Origin: Clostridium sp. AWRP
Lineage (GTDB): Bacteria > Bacillota > Clostridia > Clostridiales > Clostridiaceae
Direction of reading: 5' to 3'
Assembly (NCBI RefSeq): GCF_004006395.2
Contig: NZ_CP029758.2
Span: 4,030,001-4,094,000 of the forward strand
Length of the DNA: 64,000 nucleotides
Position numbers and translations under genes: made by a program. Positions 49,229 to 59,703 of the stretch are shown piece after piece (position 1 is the first letter of the stretch; every line of letters begins with the position of its first letter). The notes beneath the pieces are model-generated. The model had not been told where the DNA came from. It made no database searches and was given only the letters and a program-made list of their open reading frames with translations.

Positions 49229-49500
49229 ATAAAAAAAAATCCCTATGATATAAAAATCATAGGGCGTATTTACCGCTGTACCACCTAAATTCAAAAAGAT
49301 AAAATTACATCTTTTTCTCATATGGATTACAAAATATCCTGTCTTTATAACGTAAGACTTACGGTTAAAACTACTAATTTAATTCATTTTTCTCCTCAAG
49401 AATCCATTCAATTCAAGCATAATTACTGTAATTCCACCTCATACAGCTCTCTAAAAATCTGTTTTTAAATTTACTTGCCCTCTTTCAAAGGATTTAAACT
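49229..49500 (-). promoter_or_regulatory. T-box leader (Trp) of trpS
   Basis: On the minus strand the conserved T-box AGGTGGTACAGCGG (49273-49286) precedes terminator CCCTATGAT...ATCATAGGG plus nine T (49232-49264). Stem I is upstream (AGAGAGCTGTATGAGG near 49450), with specifier TGG (49404-49406) in the GAATGGATTC context. Uncharged tRNA-Trp binding should open the terminator. This fills the gap between trpS and the glucan synthase. Confidence 0.93.
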
Positions 49501-49566
49501 ATATCGAATATTATCATATATTCTACTATAAACCCGTAAAAAATGCTATGGAAATTTTTTCCTGGA

Positions 49567-52500
49567 TTATATATATACTTTTACTTCATGCTGGCCTTCT
49601 CTTAAAAAAGGTATTATATCTTGTGAAACCTTGTTTCCATCTAACCATATTCCCTTTTCCTTGTCTTTTAAAACCTTTATGTTATAAACACACTTTCCTC
49701 TCGTATATTTCATACTAAAGCCACTCCAACTGTCTGGTATACAAGGAGAAACTGTAAATCCTAATTTTTCCTTGAATTTCATTCCAAGTATTGACTCTAT
49801 TCCAACTCTATACATCCACCCTGCTGCACCTGTATACCAGCTCCATCCTCCTCTTCCGGTATGAGGCTCAACTGCATATACATCTGCTGACATAACATAA
49901 GGTTCCACTTTATAGGCCTGACAATTTAAATATGTGCTACTATGGTTTATAGGATTTATCATAGAAAATGCACTGTATGCCTTATTATTATATCCCATTT
50001 TAGCTAATGCTAAGATTGACCATATAGCAGCATGGGTATACTGACCTCCATTTTCTCTGACACCAGGCACATATCCTTTAATATAACCTGGTTCTAAATT
50101 GGATTTATCAAAAGCGGGGCTTAAAAGCAATATAATTCCCTTATCTCCTCTTATGAGATTTCTTTCTAGGGCTTCCATAGCTTCTTTCGCTCTGGACTCT
50201 TTTGCAGCACCTGATATAACAGCCCAAGATTGGGAAATTGAATCAATCTGACACTCTTCATTCATTACAGAACCAAGTGGAGTTCCATCATCAAAATAGG
50301 CTCTTCTATACCAGCCACCATCCCATGCATTTTCCTCTATATTTTCCCTTATAAATTCTTTTAGCTCTGAGTATTTATTTGAACTTTTCACATCTCCTTC
50401 AAATGTACATATAGGTATAAATTTATCCAGTATATTATATAAAAACCATCCAAGCCATACACTTTCACCCTGGCCTTTATTTCCTACAGTACTCATACCA
50501 TCATTCCAATCTCCAGAACCAATAAGTGGTATATTGTGGCTCCCAAATTTAAGGGATTTTTCAATTGCTCTTATGCAGTGTTCATATATGGTTCCGCTCT
50601 CCTCTGACACCTTTGATATATTATATCTCTCGTCTTCTCCATCTTGAAGGGCATTGTCTTCCAAATACAAAGCTCTTTCAGATAATATACTGTAATCGCC
50701 TGTATTTTGTATATAGTCTTCTACTACATAAGGAAGCCACAGTAAATCATCAGAAAATCTAGTTCTAATTCCACTTTCAACAAACGGATGCCACCAATGC
50801 TGTACATCCCCCTCAAGGTACTGTCTTGAAGCACTGTATATTATGTGTTTTCTAGTTTCAGATGGATCTATATAGCAAATAGCCATTACATCTTGAAGCT
50901 GGTCTCTAAATCCATAGGCACCTCCGGATTGATAAAAAGCTGTTCTTGCCCAGTATCTGCAAGATATAACCTGATACATAAGCCATCCATTCAACATTAT
51001 ATTCATAGATTCATCTGGAGTATCCACTTGTATAGTTCCAAACAATTTCGACCAATACTCCTGAACCTTTTCTAATTCCATATATGCATTTTTTATACTA
51101 CTATATTTTTCAACTACCCTTCTTACTTCTTCAGAGCTATCTTCCTCTCCAAATAGAATTAGTACCTCTTCTTCTGAATTTGTATCCAGTTCTACTTTTA
51201 CATTCTCGGCTAAACAAGGATCAAATCCTGCTCCTACTTTATTAGAAAATTGCTGAAGTTCCAGTGCTTTAGGTTTAGATATATCTCCTCCCCTACCTAT
51301 GAATTCTTTTCTACTAGCAGTATAAGAAAGTTCTTCTCCTCCTAAAATTTTCATGTAACATATTCCTTGATTAAAGTGCTCACTATATGGATTTTTAGCA
51401 TATATATATTCCAATTCCTTATTAAATCCTGTACATATATACTGTGCTGTCTGCTCATGACAAACTCCCAATACTAATTTTGCGTAATAAGTTATTGAAA
51501 GCTTTCTTCTCTTTCCACTTATATTCTTTAGCTTTATTTTGAACACTTTTACGCTTTCATCCATATCAGCAAAAACATCCATTTCACCTACTATTCCATT
51601 AGCCTCATGTTTAAAATTTGAATACCCAAATCCATGTTCTATTACATATTGTCCTAAATCTCTTATAGGTTCGGGAGATATACTCCATATCTGTCCCGTG
51701 ATCTCGTCTCTTAAATAGATACTCTCAGACTCCCCATCCATAACTGGATCATTTGACCAGGTTGTAAGTTTATTTTCTCTACTATTTTTATTCCATGTAT
51801 AAGAAGCACCACTTTCAGAAATATGGAATCCAAACTTTTTATTTGAAATTACATTTATCCAGGGAAGCGGAGTATGCTTATGATCTTTTAGTACTATAGT
51901 ATAAGCTTTTCCATCTGAAGAAAATCCTCCTACCTCGTTAAAATACTGAAGCTCTGGAAGTTGAAAATTATAAGAAGATTTATTTTCAAAGACTAAGTTT
52001 GTGTTTTCATCAATCTTCTCCATACTATCCTCTGGTAAATATGAACTATCTTCAATCTGCTCAAACAGTTCTCCTTTATCCCCATCTAGTACAAATTTAG
52101 ATATGCCTATAAAGAGTTCTATATCTTCTTTATTCATAGTATCCTTGTTATATAAAAATATTCCCCCATCTATATTTTTCTTACATCTTGAAGCTTTGGA
52201 ATTCACAGCATCCCCTAACTTATTTTGAAGAGACTGCATATATGAGCTATCTTGTAAATTTATAAAGACTAAATCTACCGACAACCCTTTCCACATCCAA
52301 TACTCATGTGCACTTAAAAGCTGCCTTACAAGTGGCATATGATTCTCATTCCTTATAATAACAAGTACTATAGGTAAATCACCTGAAATTCCATAAGGCC
52401 ATAAAGCAGACTGTCCTTTTCGTATATTTATAATATATTCTTTTCTTTGCTCAAGAGAGCTATTTAAGAATAAAATTCTTGAGGCCATTTTCTGATACAT

Positions 52501-55500
52501 ATTTATTTGATTGGATTTCACACCTAAATATTTCATTTCCATCTGAGATTCTGTCCATGACAGTTTAAATGCTCTATTTACATTACACATATCTCTATAC
52601 TTATTTCCAATCTCAATTGCCTTTTCTCTGGAACTTGTAATTGCAGTAGTATAAGCTACCTTACATGTTTTTCCTGGGTCTACGGCCATTCTTACCCTAA
52701 TACTTATTATAGGGTCAATTACAGCTCCTACGGACTTAGTAAGTTGCGCATCATTATCCATTGCCCTTGGATTTCTTAGATTTCTATTTCTTCCTATAAA
52801 GTTCATCCTACTAGTCTCATACTGGATAGTACCTAATTCTTCTCCTTCCACTGCTATAGTCTGCACTAACCATGGCCTCTTTTCATCTTTTTTTCTAGGT
52901 CTCCTACTTGCAAGCAAACATACAGGATTGTGTATAAATTCAGTCTCTATAAATAATTTTTGGAATGCAGGATGAACTAAATCAGCATTATAAGGTGACA
53001 AGGTTACTTCCATATAACTGGTTATTTCAACTTCTCTCCTCTTTTCCCCTGTATTTGTAATAGAAATTCTTCTCACTTCACCTTCTTCTTCCTGGCATAC
53101 AGTAACTTCTGTATAAGTTCTTAAGTTTCCATCTTTTCTTCTAAATTCTGATTTATCAGGCGAAAATACTACTTCATATTCCTCTCCTTCATGTTCACAA
53201 GGTTCATAAGCAGCACTCCAATATTCATTTGAATTTATATTTTTTATATAAAAAAACATTCCCGTATCATCTTTTGTAGCATCCTCACGCCATCTATAAA
53301 TTGTCATGTTCCCTCTTTTGCTATATCCACTTCCGCTATTAGTTATCATCATAGAATAATTGTTGCTAGAAATTATATTCACTACTGGTATTTCTGTACA
53401 TGCTCCCGTAAACTTTCTAGCAATTATATTTTCATTCTTTACTATAGATTTTTCATTTGTACTATGTTCTTCATGATTATAGATTATATTATTAGGAATT
53501 TTCTCCTGAAGTAAAAGTTCTGCAGATTTTACCCTAGGAATTCTATGAAATCTTTCCTGAAGTACATTTTCCATAAGCACATTATCCAGTGACATAAAAC
53601 TCATTCCCTGATGATGTATCATAAAACACTTTACCAGAGCATACTTTTGATTTCTTGCAAGTCTTTCCCTTGTATAATCTATAGCTTCATAAAATCCATA
53701 TCTGCCCTCAGCCTTAGATTTTATAAGATTTTTTATGTTACAAAATGCACTTTTAAAATCAACCTGAAGAGCCATTAAGGATGCATAAGGTGCAATTACC
53801 AATTCGTTAATAAGTCCCCTTTTTAATCCAGCTGCCGGTATTCCAAAAGCCTTATACTGATATATAGAATTTATATCAAAGTCATAATAAGCAGATTCTG
53901 AAATTCCCCAGGGAATTCTTCTTTTTTCACCATATTTTTTTTGGGCTTTAACCACATATTCATAAGTTTCACTTAACAAGGTATTAGGGAAGCTTTTCAT
54001 AATTATAAGGGGCATTAAATATTCAAACATAGTTCCAGACCAAGAAACTAATGCCTTTCCACCTCCCATAGATGCCATGGACCTGCCAAGATTAAACCAA
54101 TGATTTTGTTTAATCTCACCTTTAGCTATGGATACAAAGCTAGCCTGCCTTGCCTCAGATGCTAGAAGGTCATAATAATTTTTGCCAATAGTATCCTTTT
54201 CAACATCATATCCTATAGCAAAAAGCTGTCTTTTTTTACTATAAAGCATACTAAAATTATGATCTTCATCAATGCTTTTCAATTTCCCTATTATATTTTT
54301 TACATTAGATATGAAGTTACATAAATTTAATTTACTGTCCAATAATAATTTTTTCAAATCATCTTTACATTTATTTTCTTCTTCTGAAAAATCTTTTTTA
54401 TTATCTTTATCTATAAGATTAATTAATTTGTTAAAAACTTCCGGAACCTTTTTTAAAGGAATTTTAGTTGCCAATTCGTTCAATTCACACCTAAAATCAT
54501 GAAATTTGTCATTTTCCTTTATAAAATAAATCCAGGGGAAGAATTCATTTAATTCATCCATAAATTTACAGGTCATATTTTTAACTTTCTCATTCCAATA
54601 TAAGTTCTTACCAATCCCTATGAATTTGATACATTCTCTATTTAAATCCTGCAAGAAACTTTCTAAGGAAAATATATTTAAATTATCCTTAGAAAGTTTA
54701 TCTATAAAACTATCATAAGCATATTCAATTTTAGAATTACTATATAATTCATTTTGCGCTAGCTTCAAAGTATCCTTAAATCCATCTGGCAAATTTCTAT
54801 TTATTATAGGATAGCTCAGATATTCTTCCAGTGATTCTTCTGTAAGCCACATATATGCCACTAAATTTCCGCTATCAACTGTAGATATAAATCTAGGCTT
54901 TAGAGGAACTTTATTTTTTATGTCATACCAATTATAAAAATGTCCCCTATACCTTTCTAAAGACTCCATATTGGATATTATATGCTGGAGCCTATATATG
55001 AGCTCTTTTATGCCTATATATCCTAAGTCGTAAGCAACTATATTAGACGAAATTCCCATAGCCATATTAGTAGGAGAAGTTCTGTAGGCTACTCCCTTAT
55101 GAGGTTCTTCCTGATAATTGTCCGGAGAGAGCCAATTACTTTCAGGTGATATAAAATCTTCAAAATAAGCCCAAGTTTCTCTTCCCAATCTTCTCAATAT
55201 ATTTTTTTCTTCCTTGTGAATCTCTTCCTCAGTATTTTTTCTTTCATTGCTTATGTTAAACGCAATCCATGGTGAAAAAATCCAGATTATGCAGGAAGGT
55301 ATTACCAAAACAGCATCTTCTACAGAACTTCTAAAACCTAAAAAAGCTACAATAATACCTAGTACACTGCCTATCCACATAGATCTTAAATAACTTTCCA
55401 AACCCTTTTTACAAGTGGCCTCTGCATCTGCTGCAGTCTGCCATTGAAGTAAATTTTTTTTACTTATAAAAAGCCTGTAAAGAGTCCTAATTATAGCATC

Positions 55501-58203
55501 CATCATCAAATATGCTTGATAAGGTAGAAAACTTAGTATTAGGAAAAATTGTTCTACTACAGTTTTAAAATTACTTATTCTACCTGAAAGTCCATTTCCC
55601 TTTACAGGAGAAACTACTGTTTCAGATACATCAAAAAGTATAGGTGAAAGTATTGAAATAAAAGCTACTACCAAAAAGTCATTTAAATTTCTAAATAATA
55701 TCATAGACACTATAATCAACACCATTATGGAGGGTGCTATAATACTTCTTCTTAGGTTATCTATTATCTTCCACTTTGATAACCTATTTAAAGAACTTTT
55801 TTTAAACAGCCAGGGAAGCAGCTGCCAGTCTCCTCTTACCCACCTATGAAGTCTTTTGCAGCTGGTGTTATAGTAAGCAGGATATCCATCTACAAGTTCT
55901 ATATCGGTCACAAGAGCAGCTCTTGCATAAGATCCTTCTAAAAGATCATGGCTTAATACAGAATTTTCGGGTATTTCACCTTTTAAAACGCTGTTAAATG
56001 CATCTACATCATAAATGCCTTTACCCGTAAATATACCTTCGTCAAATAAATCTTCATACACATCAGAAATGGCATTTGTATATACGTCTATTCCTGTTTC
56101 ACCTGAAAATATTCTAGAATGGAGCGTTTTATTTGCACTTAATACACTGACGCTTACTCTAGGCTGCATAATGCCATGTCCTCTTATTACTTTTTTACCA
56201 TCACTATTCAGATAAGGTATGTTTAGTGGGTGAGCCATAGCTCCTATGAGGAATCTAGCTGTGTCTTTAGGCAATTTAGTATCTGCATCCAAAGTTATAA
56301 CATACTTTACATCATATAAATTTTTTATGTCGCCACTTATAACATCATAACTTGTATTATCGTTTCCCCTTATAAGAAAGTTGAACTCCATAAGCTTTCC
56401 ACGTTTTCTTTCCCATCCGATCCACTTTCCCTCTTTCTTATTATATTTTCTAAATCTGCTCAAAAAATAGAATTTATCTTTTCCATCTGCAGAATATTTC
56501 CTATTTAATTTTTCTATTTCATTTAAAGCTGTATCTACTATTAATTTATCATATTTCTTTTCTTTTTCAAAACCATCCTTAAAATCCCCCAATAGTGCAA
56601 AATACAAATTTTTTTCTTCATTTGCGAGATAATAAACCTCCATATCACCTATCAGTTTTTTAACCTGCTTAATATCGTTTATAATAGCAGGTATTACTAC
56701 TACCGTACTGAACTTTTCAGGTACACCATCTCTAAATTCAATTTTAGGTATAAACCTTGGTTTTACAAGTTTATTTACACTCCAGTTGAATATGGATATA
56801 AATATATCACTTAAAGGTATAAAAAGCACAATTGCTCCTAATATGTATTTCCACAAAGGTAAATTTCCTACATAAAAATTTATACCACTTATAAGCGCAT
56901 CTAAAAAAATAGTTCCAAATACAATACTACCTATATAGAAGTTAACTGTTATTTTATTTTGAGCTTTGTAATGCAAATTTTTATACTCTCTTGTACTGTT
57001 TTTTATTTTTTTCTCAAGACAGCTTATACCCTTATCGATTAAATAATACCCTACATGTTTTTCGTATTCTTCTCCACAAGCTTCTTTTGCACACTCTATA
57101 GCTTTCTTTGCTATAAAGGATTCAGGTATGTTTATATTTTTAGACAGTTTCTCTATTATATGTCTGTAATAATCCTTAGACTTAAAATCCATTTCACTGT
57201 AAATTCCTGCAGGATCCATTTTCAATATTTCTTCTACATAGGACAATCTTTCAAAATTTTCTTTCCAGTTCAATGAAGATATTTCTACCATTCCACTTAT
57301 GGAATTTTCCATAGAAATCTGGCATATACCTTGCTTTTGATGATTTATATTTACCATCCTTTTAACACTGCTATCTTCTTTGTCTAACTCTTCATCTATC
57401 CATTTGTATATTTCAGCATTTCCTACAAAATTATCCCTTAATGTTTTAATGAATCCTTCTGTAAAATGGGGCGTAAATTTAATATTTTTATCCTTTAACT
57501 TATGAATTATTTCATTTTCATTCTCTTTAGAATTTATAATATCCTCTGCTTCACTTTTTGCCCTCTTTCTTTCTTTTTGCATAAATACCATACGATCAGT
57601 TATACTACTTATATTTTGAATCAAAGCTATCCTTATCATTATAGGTATTGCCCAGAGTTCTCCACTTTTTAGTATCGTGTTTTCCTGATATGCATTTATG
57701 AATGTCTCTATGGTATCTTCTTTTACAGTTCCTTGAGTTTTCGATAACATTTCCCTAGCAATGTAATATATTCTAGGAAAACCCTTCATAATACCTTCAG
57801 TCATTACAGGAAGATTTTTGTAATATTTTTCAGACATATTATTTTTTATATCTTTGTATTCCTTTTTTACCAAATACAAATTATCTAAAAGCCATTCCGC
57901 ACAGGATACTATTTCCTCTCTATTTTTAATTTCTTCATCAAAAAAATTGTATCCAGCTAAAATCCTTCCGTAACTTTTATCCAAACTCTTTATTAATTGC
58001 TTCTTGCAGCTTTTTCTTTGAACTGCAGATGGAACAGTTGATATTTCTCTAGCATATTTTTTTAATTCTTCTCTATCAACAATTAGTGTAGAAATATCCT
58101 CTCCTACATTTTCATTCCCACAATCAACCCTATTGAGTTTGTTATAAGTCATTATGAGCAATAAAATTATCCCTATACCTATAATGCATACAATGTAAAG
58201 CAT
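49567..58203 (-). CDS. Cyclic beta-1,2-glucan synthase-like protein (GT84-GH94)
   Basis: A giant protein of 2878 residues when started at 58203, which has GAAAGGATGG upstream; the frame is open 21 codons further without a ribosome site. Order: N-terminal TM, ~400-residue soluble region, TM pair, GT84 glycosyltransferase with TLDADTKLPKDT, TM block, glycoamylase-like domain, then GH94-type phosphorylase modules with GSGDWNDGM. NdvB/Cgs enzymes of this design make and length-control cyclic beta-1,2-glucan. It follows lysA by 97 bp on the same strand. The product in Clostridia is not established. Confidence 0.88.
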   Translation of the reverse strand: MLYIVCIIGIGIILLLIMTYNKLNRVDCGNENVGEDISTLIVDREELKKYAREISTVPSAVQRKSCKKQLIKSLDKSYGRILAGYNFFDEEIKNREEIVSCAEWLLDNLYLVKKEYKDIKNNMSEKYYKNLPVMTEGIMKGFPRIYYIAREMLSKTQGTVKEDTIETFINAYQENTILKSGELWAIPIMIRIALIQNISSITDRMVFMQKERKRAKSEAEDIINSKENENEIIHKLKDKNIKFTPHFTEGFIKTLRDNFVGNAEIYKWIDEELDKEDSSVKRMVNINHQKQGICQISMENSISGMVEISSLNWKENFERLSYVEEILKMDPAGIYSEMDFKSKDYYRHIIEKLSKNINIPESFIAKKAIECAKEACGEEYEKHVGYYLIDKGISCLEKKIKNSTREYKNLHYKAQNKITVNFYIGSIVFGTIFLDALISGINFYVGNLPLWKYILGAIVLFIPLSDIFISIFNWSVNKLVKPRFIPKIEFRDGVPEKFSTVVVIPAIINDIKQVKKLIGDMEVYYLANEEKNLYFALLGDFKDGFEKEKKYDKLIVDTALNEIEKLNRKYSADGKDKFYFLSRFRKYNKKEGKWIGWERKRGKLMEFNFLIRGNDNTSYDVISGDIKNLYDVKYVITLDADTKLPKDTARFLIGAMAHPLNIPYLNSDGKKVIRGHGIMQPRVSVSVLSANKTLHSRIFSGETGIDVYTNAISDVYEDLFDEGIFTGKGIYDVDAFNSVLKGEIPENSVLSHDLLEGSYARAALVTDIELVDGYPAYYNTSCKRLHRWVRGDWQLLPWLFKKSSLNRLSKWKIIDNLRRSIIAPSIMVLIIVSMILFRNLNDFLVVAFISILSPILFDVSETVVSPVKGNGLSGRISNFKTVVEQFFLILSFLPYQAYLMMDAIIRTLYRLFISKKNLLQWQTAADAEATCKKGLESYLRSMWIGSVLGIIVAFLGFRSSVEDAVLVIPSCIIWIFSPWIAFNISNERKNTEEEIHKEEKNILRRLGRETWAYFEDFISPESNWLSPDNYQEEPHKGVAYRTSPTNMAMGISSNIVAYDLGYIGIKELIYRLQHIISNMESLERYRGHFYNWYDIKNKVPLKPRFISTVDSGNLVAYMWLTEESLEEYLSYPIINRNLPDGFKDTLKLAQNELYSNSKIEYAYDSFIDKLSKDNLNIFSLESFLQDLNRECIKFIGIGKNLYWNEKVKNMTCKFMDELNEFFPWIYFIKENDKFHDFRCELNELATKIPLKKVPEVFNKLINLIDKDNKKDFSEEENKCKDDLKKLLLDSKLNLCNFISNVKNIIGKLKSIDEDHNFSMLYSKKRQLFAIGYDVEKDTIGKNYYDLLASEARQASFVSIAKGEIKQNHWFNLGRSMASMGGGKALVSWSGTMFEYLMPLIIMKSFPNTLLSETYEYVVKAQKKYGEKRRIPWGISESAYYDFDINSIYQYKAFGIPAAGLKRGLINELVIAPYASLMALQVDFKSAFCNIKNLIKSKAEGRYGFYEAIDYTRERLARNQKYALVKCFMIHHQGMSFMSLDNVLMENVLQERFHRIPRVKSAELLLQEKIPNNIIYNHEEHSTNEKSIVKNENIIARKFTGACTEIPVVNIISSNNYSMMITNSGSGYSKRGNMTIYRWREDATKDDTGMFFYIKNINSNEYWSAAYEPCEHEGEEYEVVFSPDKSEFRRKDGNLRTYTEVTVCQEEEGEVRRISITNTGEKRREVEITSYMEVTLSPYNADLVHPAFQKLFIETEFIHNPVCLLASRRPRKKDEKRPWLVQTIAVEGEELGTIQYETSRMNFIGRNRNLRNPRAMDNDAQLTKSVGAVIDPIISIRVRMAVDPGKTCKVAYTTAITSSREKAIEIGNKYRDMCNVNRAFKLSWTESQMEMKYLGVKSNQINMYQKMASRILFLNSSLEQRKEYIINIRKGQSALWPYGISGDLPIVLVIIRNENHMPLVRQLLSAHEYWMWKGLSVDLVFINLQDSSYMQSLQNKLGDAVNSKASRCKKNIDGGIFLYNKDTMNKEDIELFIGISKFVLDGDKGELFEQIEDSSYLPEDSMEKIDENTNLVFENKSSYNFQLPELQYFNEVGGFSSDGKAYTIVLKDHKHTPLPWINVISNKKFGFHISESGASYTWNKNSRENKLTTWSNDPVMDGESESIYLRDEITGQIWSISPEPIRDLGQYVIEHGFGYSNFKHEANGIVGEMDVFADMDESVKVFKIKLKNISGKRRKLSITYYAKLVLGVCHEQTAQYICTGFNKELEYIYAKNPYSEHFNQGICYMKILGGEELSYTASRKEFIGRGGDISKPKALELQQFSNKVGAGFDPCLAENVKVELDTNSEEEVLILFGEEDSSEEVRRVVEKYSSIKNAYMELEKVQEYWSKLFGTIQVDTPDESMNIMLNGWLMYQVISCRYWARTAFYQSGGAYGFRDQLQDVMAICYIDPSETRKHIIYSASRQYLEGDVQHWWHPFVESGIRTRFSDDLLWLPYVVEDYIQNTGDYSILSERALYLEDNALQDGEDERYNISKVSEESGTIYEHCIRAIEKSLKFGSHNIPLIGSGDWNDGMSTVGNKGQGESVWLGWFLYNILDKFIPICTFEGDVKSSNKYSELKEFIRENIEENAWDGGWYRRAYFDDGTPLGSVMNEECQIDSISQSWAVISGAAKESRAKEAMEALERNLIRGDKGIILLLSPAFDKSNLEPGYIKGYVPGVRENGGQYTHAAIWSILALAKMGYNNKAYSAFSMINPINHSSTYLNCQAYKVEPYVMSADVYAVEPHTGRGGWSWYTGAAGWMYRVGIESILGMKFKEKLGFTVSPCIPDSWSGFSMKYTRGKCVYNIKVLKDKEKGIWLDGNKVSQDIIPFLREGQHEVKVYI

Positions 58204-58299
58204 AAAAAATCCATCCTTTCCTGTGAAAAAGAATTTTGCTTTGATTATTGTTCCCAATAAAAGCACAAAATATTAATTCACACTCAGGATGGATTTAAA

Positions 58300-59595
58300 T
58301 TATAACATTATTTCATTTTCTATTAGATCATCAAAGGTTTGCCTTTTAGCAATTAGCCTTGCCTTTCCTTCCTTTACTAAAACTGCCGCAGGCTTTAAAA
58401 TCTTATTATAGTTACTAGACATAGAATATCCATAAGCTCCTGTGGTAAACACAGCTAATATGTCACCGCTTTTGCTTTCCGGGAGCTCCACATCTTTTAT
58501 CAATATGTCTCCCGATTCACATGATTTTCCAGCTATAGTAACTGTTTCTTTTGCGCCGTCATTTACTCTATTTGCTAGAACACACTCGTATTTTGCACCA
58601 TATAAAGCCGGTCTTATATTGTCCGCCATGCCTCCATCTACAGATACATATTTTCTTACTCCTGGAATATTCTTTATAGAGCCTATAGTATAAAGAGTTG
58701 TTCCCGCATTACCAATTATAGACCTGCCAGGTTCTATAACAAGCGTAGGAAGTTTTAAATCAAGCTCTTTAGCTTTTTCCTTTGCCTTTTGAAGTATAAT
58801 ACTGCAAAAATCTTCTACAGATTTAGGTTTATCCCCTTCGGTATAGTATATTCCAAATCCTCCACCAAGGTCTAATTCCTCTACTTCACAGCCCAATTCA
58901 TCTTTTATTCTTTTAACTAAATTTAACATAATTTCAACTTCGTCTTCATAAGGTTTTGTCTCAAATATTTGAGAACCTATATGACAGTGGATTCCTGCAA
59001 ATTTTAAATTAGGAAAATCAACTGCACTTTTTATTATATTCATAACTTCATCATTTAACACAGTAAAACCAAATTTAGAATCTATCTGACCAGTTTTTAT
59101 ATAGTCATGGGTATGAGCTTCTATTCCTGGTGTCACTCTAAGGAGTATTTCTTGTATTTTTCCATATTTCCTTGCTGTAGAATTTATCTTTTCCATTTCA
59201 TAAAAGTTATCTACTACAAATTTGCCTACACCTAACTTCACTCCCATTTCTATTTCATCTAAGGTTTTATTGTTTCCATGAAAATAAATTTTTTCCATAG
59301 GGAAGCCACTCTTTAAAGCAGTATACAATTCTCCATCTGACACTACATCCAAGTAAAGGCCTTCGCTGTTTATTATTTGACACATAGCTAGAGTTAAAAA
59401 GGCTTTACCTGCATAAGTGACCTTATTAGCTTTACCAGCCTCAAAAGATTTGTAATATCTCCTGCACCTATCTCTTACTAATTCTTCATCCATTACATAG
59501 AGAGGAGTCTTAAATTCTTTCACTAATTCCCCTGTACTCATCCCACCAATGTATAAAACATTGTTTCTGATTTCCATGCTACCCATCATTTTCAC
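58300..59595 (-). CDS. lysA: Diaminopimelate decarboxylase
   Basis: A 431-residue PLP enzyme of alanine-racemase fold: PLP Lys in TYAGKAFL (about 62), HCHIGSQ, GGGFGIYYTEGD, EPGRSIIG, and CESGD / GAYGYSMSSNYN near the end. Converts meso-diaminopimelate to lysine. Start is GTG 8 bases after AGGAGG. It follows lysC by 108 bp and is likely co-transcribed under the lysine riboswitch. Confidence 0.95.
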   Translation of the reverse strand: MKMMGSMEIRNNVLYIGGMSTGELVKEFKTPLYVMDEELVRDRCRRYYKSFEAGKANKVTYAGKAFLTLAMCQIINSEGLYLDVVSDGELYTALKSGFPMEKIYFHGNNKTLDEIEMGVKLGVGKFVVDNFYEMEKINSTARKYGKIQEILLRVTPGIEAHTHDYIKTGQIDSKFGFTVLNDEVMNIIKSAVDFPNLKFAGIHCHIGSQIFETKPYEDEVEIMLNLVKRIKDELGCEVEELDLGGGFGIYYTEGDKPKSVEDFCSIILQKAKEKAKELDLKLPTLVIEPGRSIIGNAGTTLYTIGSIKNIPGVRKYVSVDGGMADNIRPALYGAKYECVLANRVNDGAKETVTIAGKSCESGDILIKDVELPESKSGDILAVFTTGAYGYSMSSNYNKILKPAAVLVKEGKARLIAKRQTFDDLIENEIML

Positions 59596-59703
59596 ACTGG
59601 TTTCCTCCTAAAAGTTTTTAAGTATGCTTTTAATTTCATAAACATACTCCTAAATACACGTCAAGATTCATAATAACTATCAATAAATTTTACCCGAATA
59701 AAA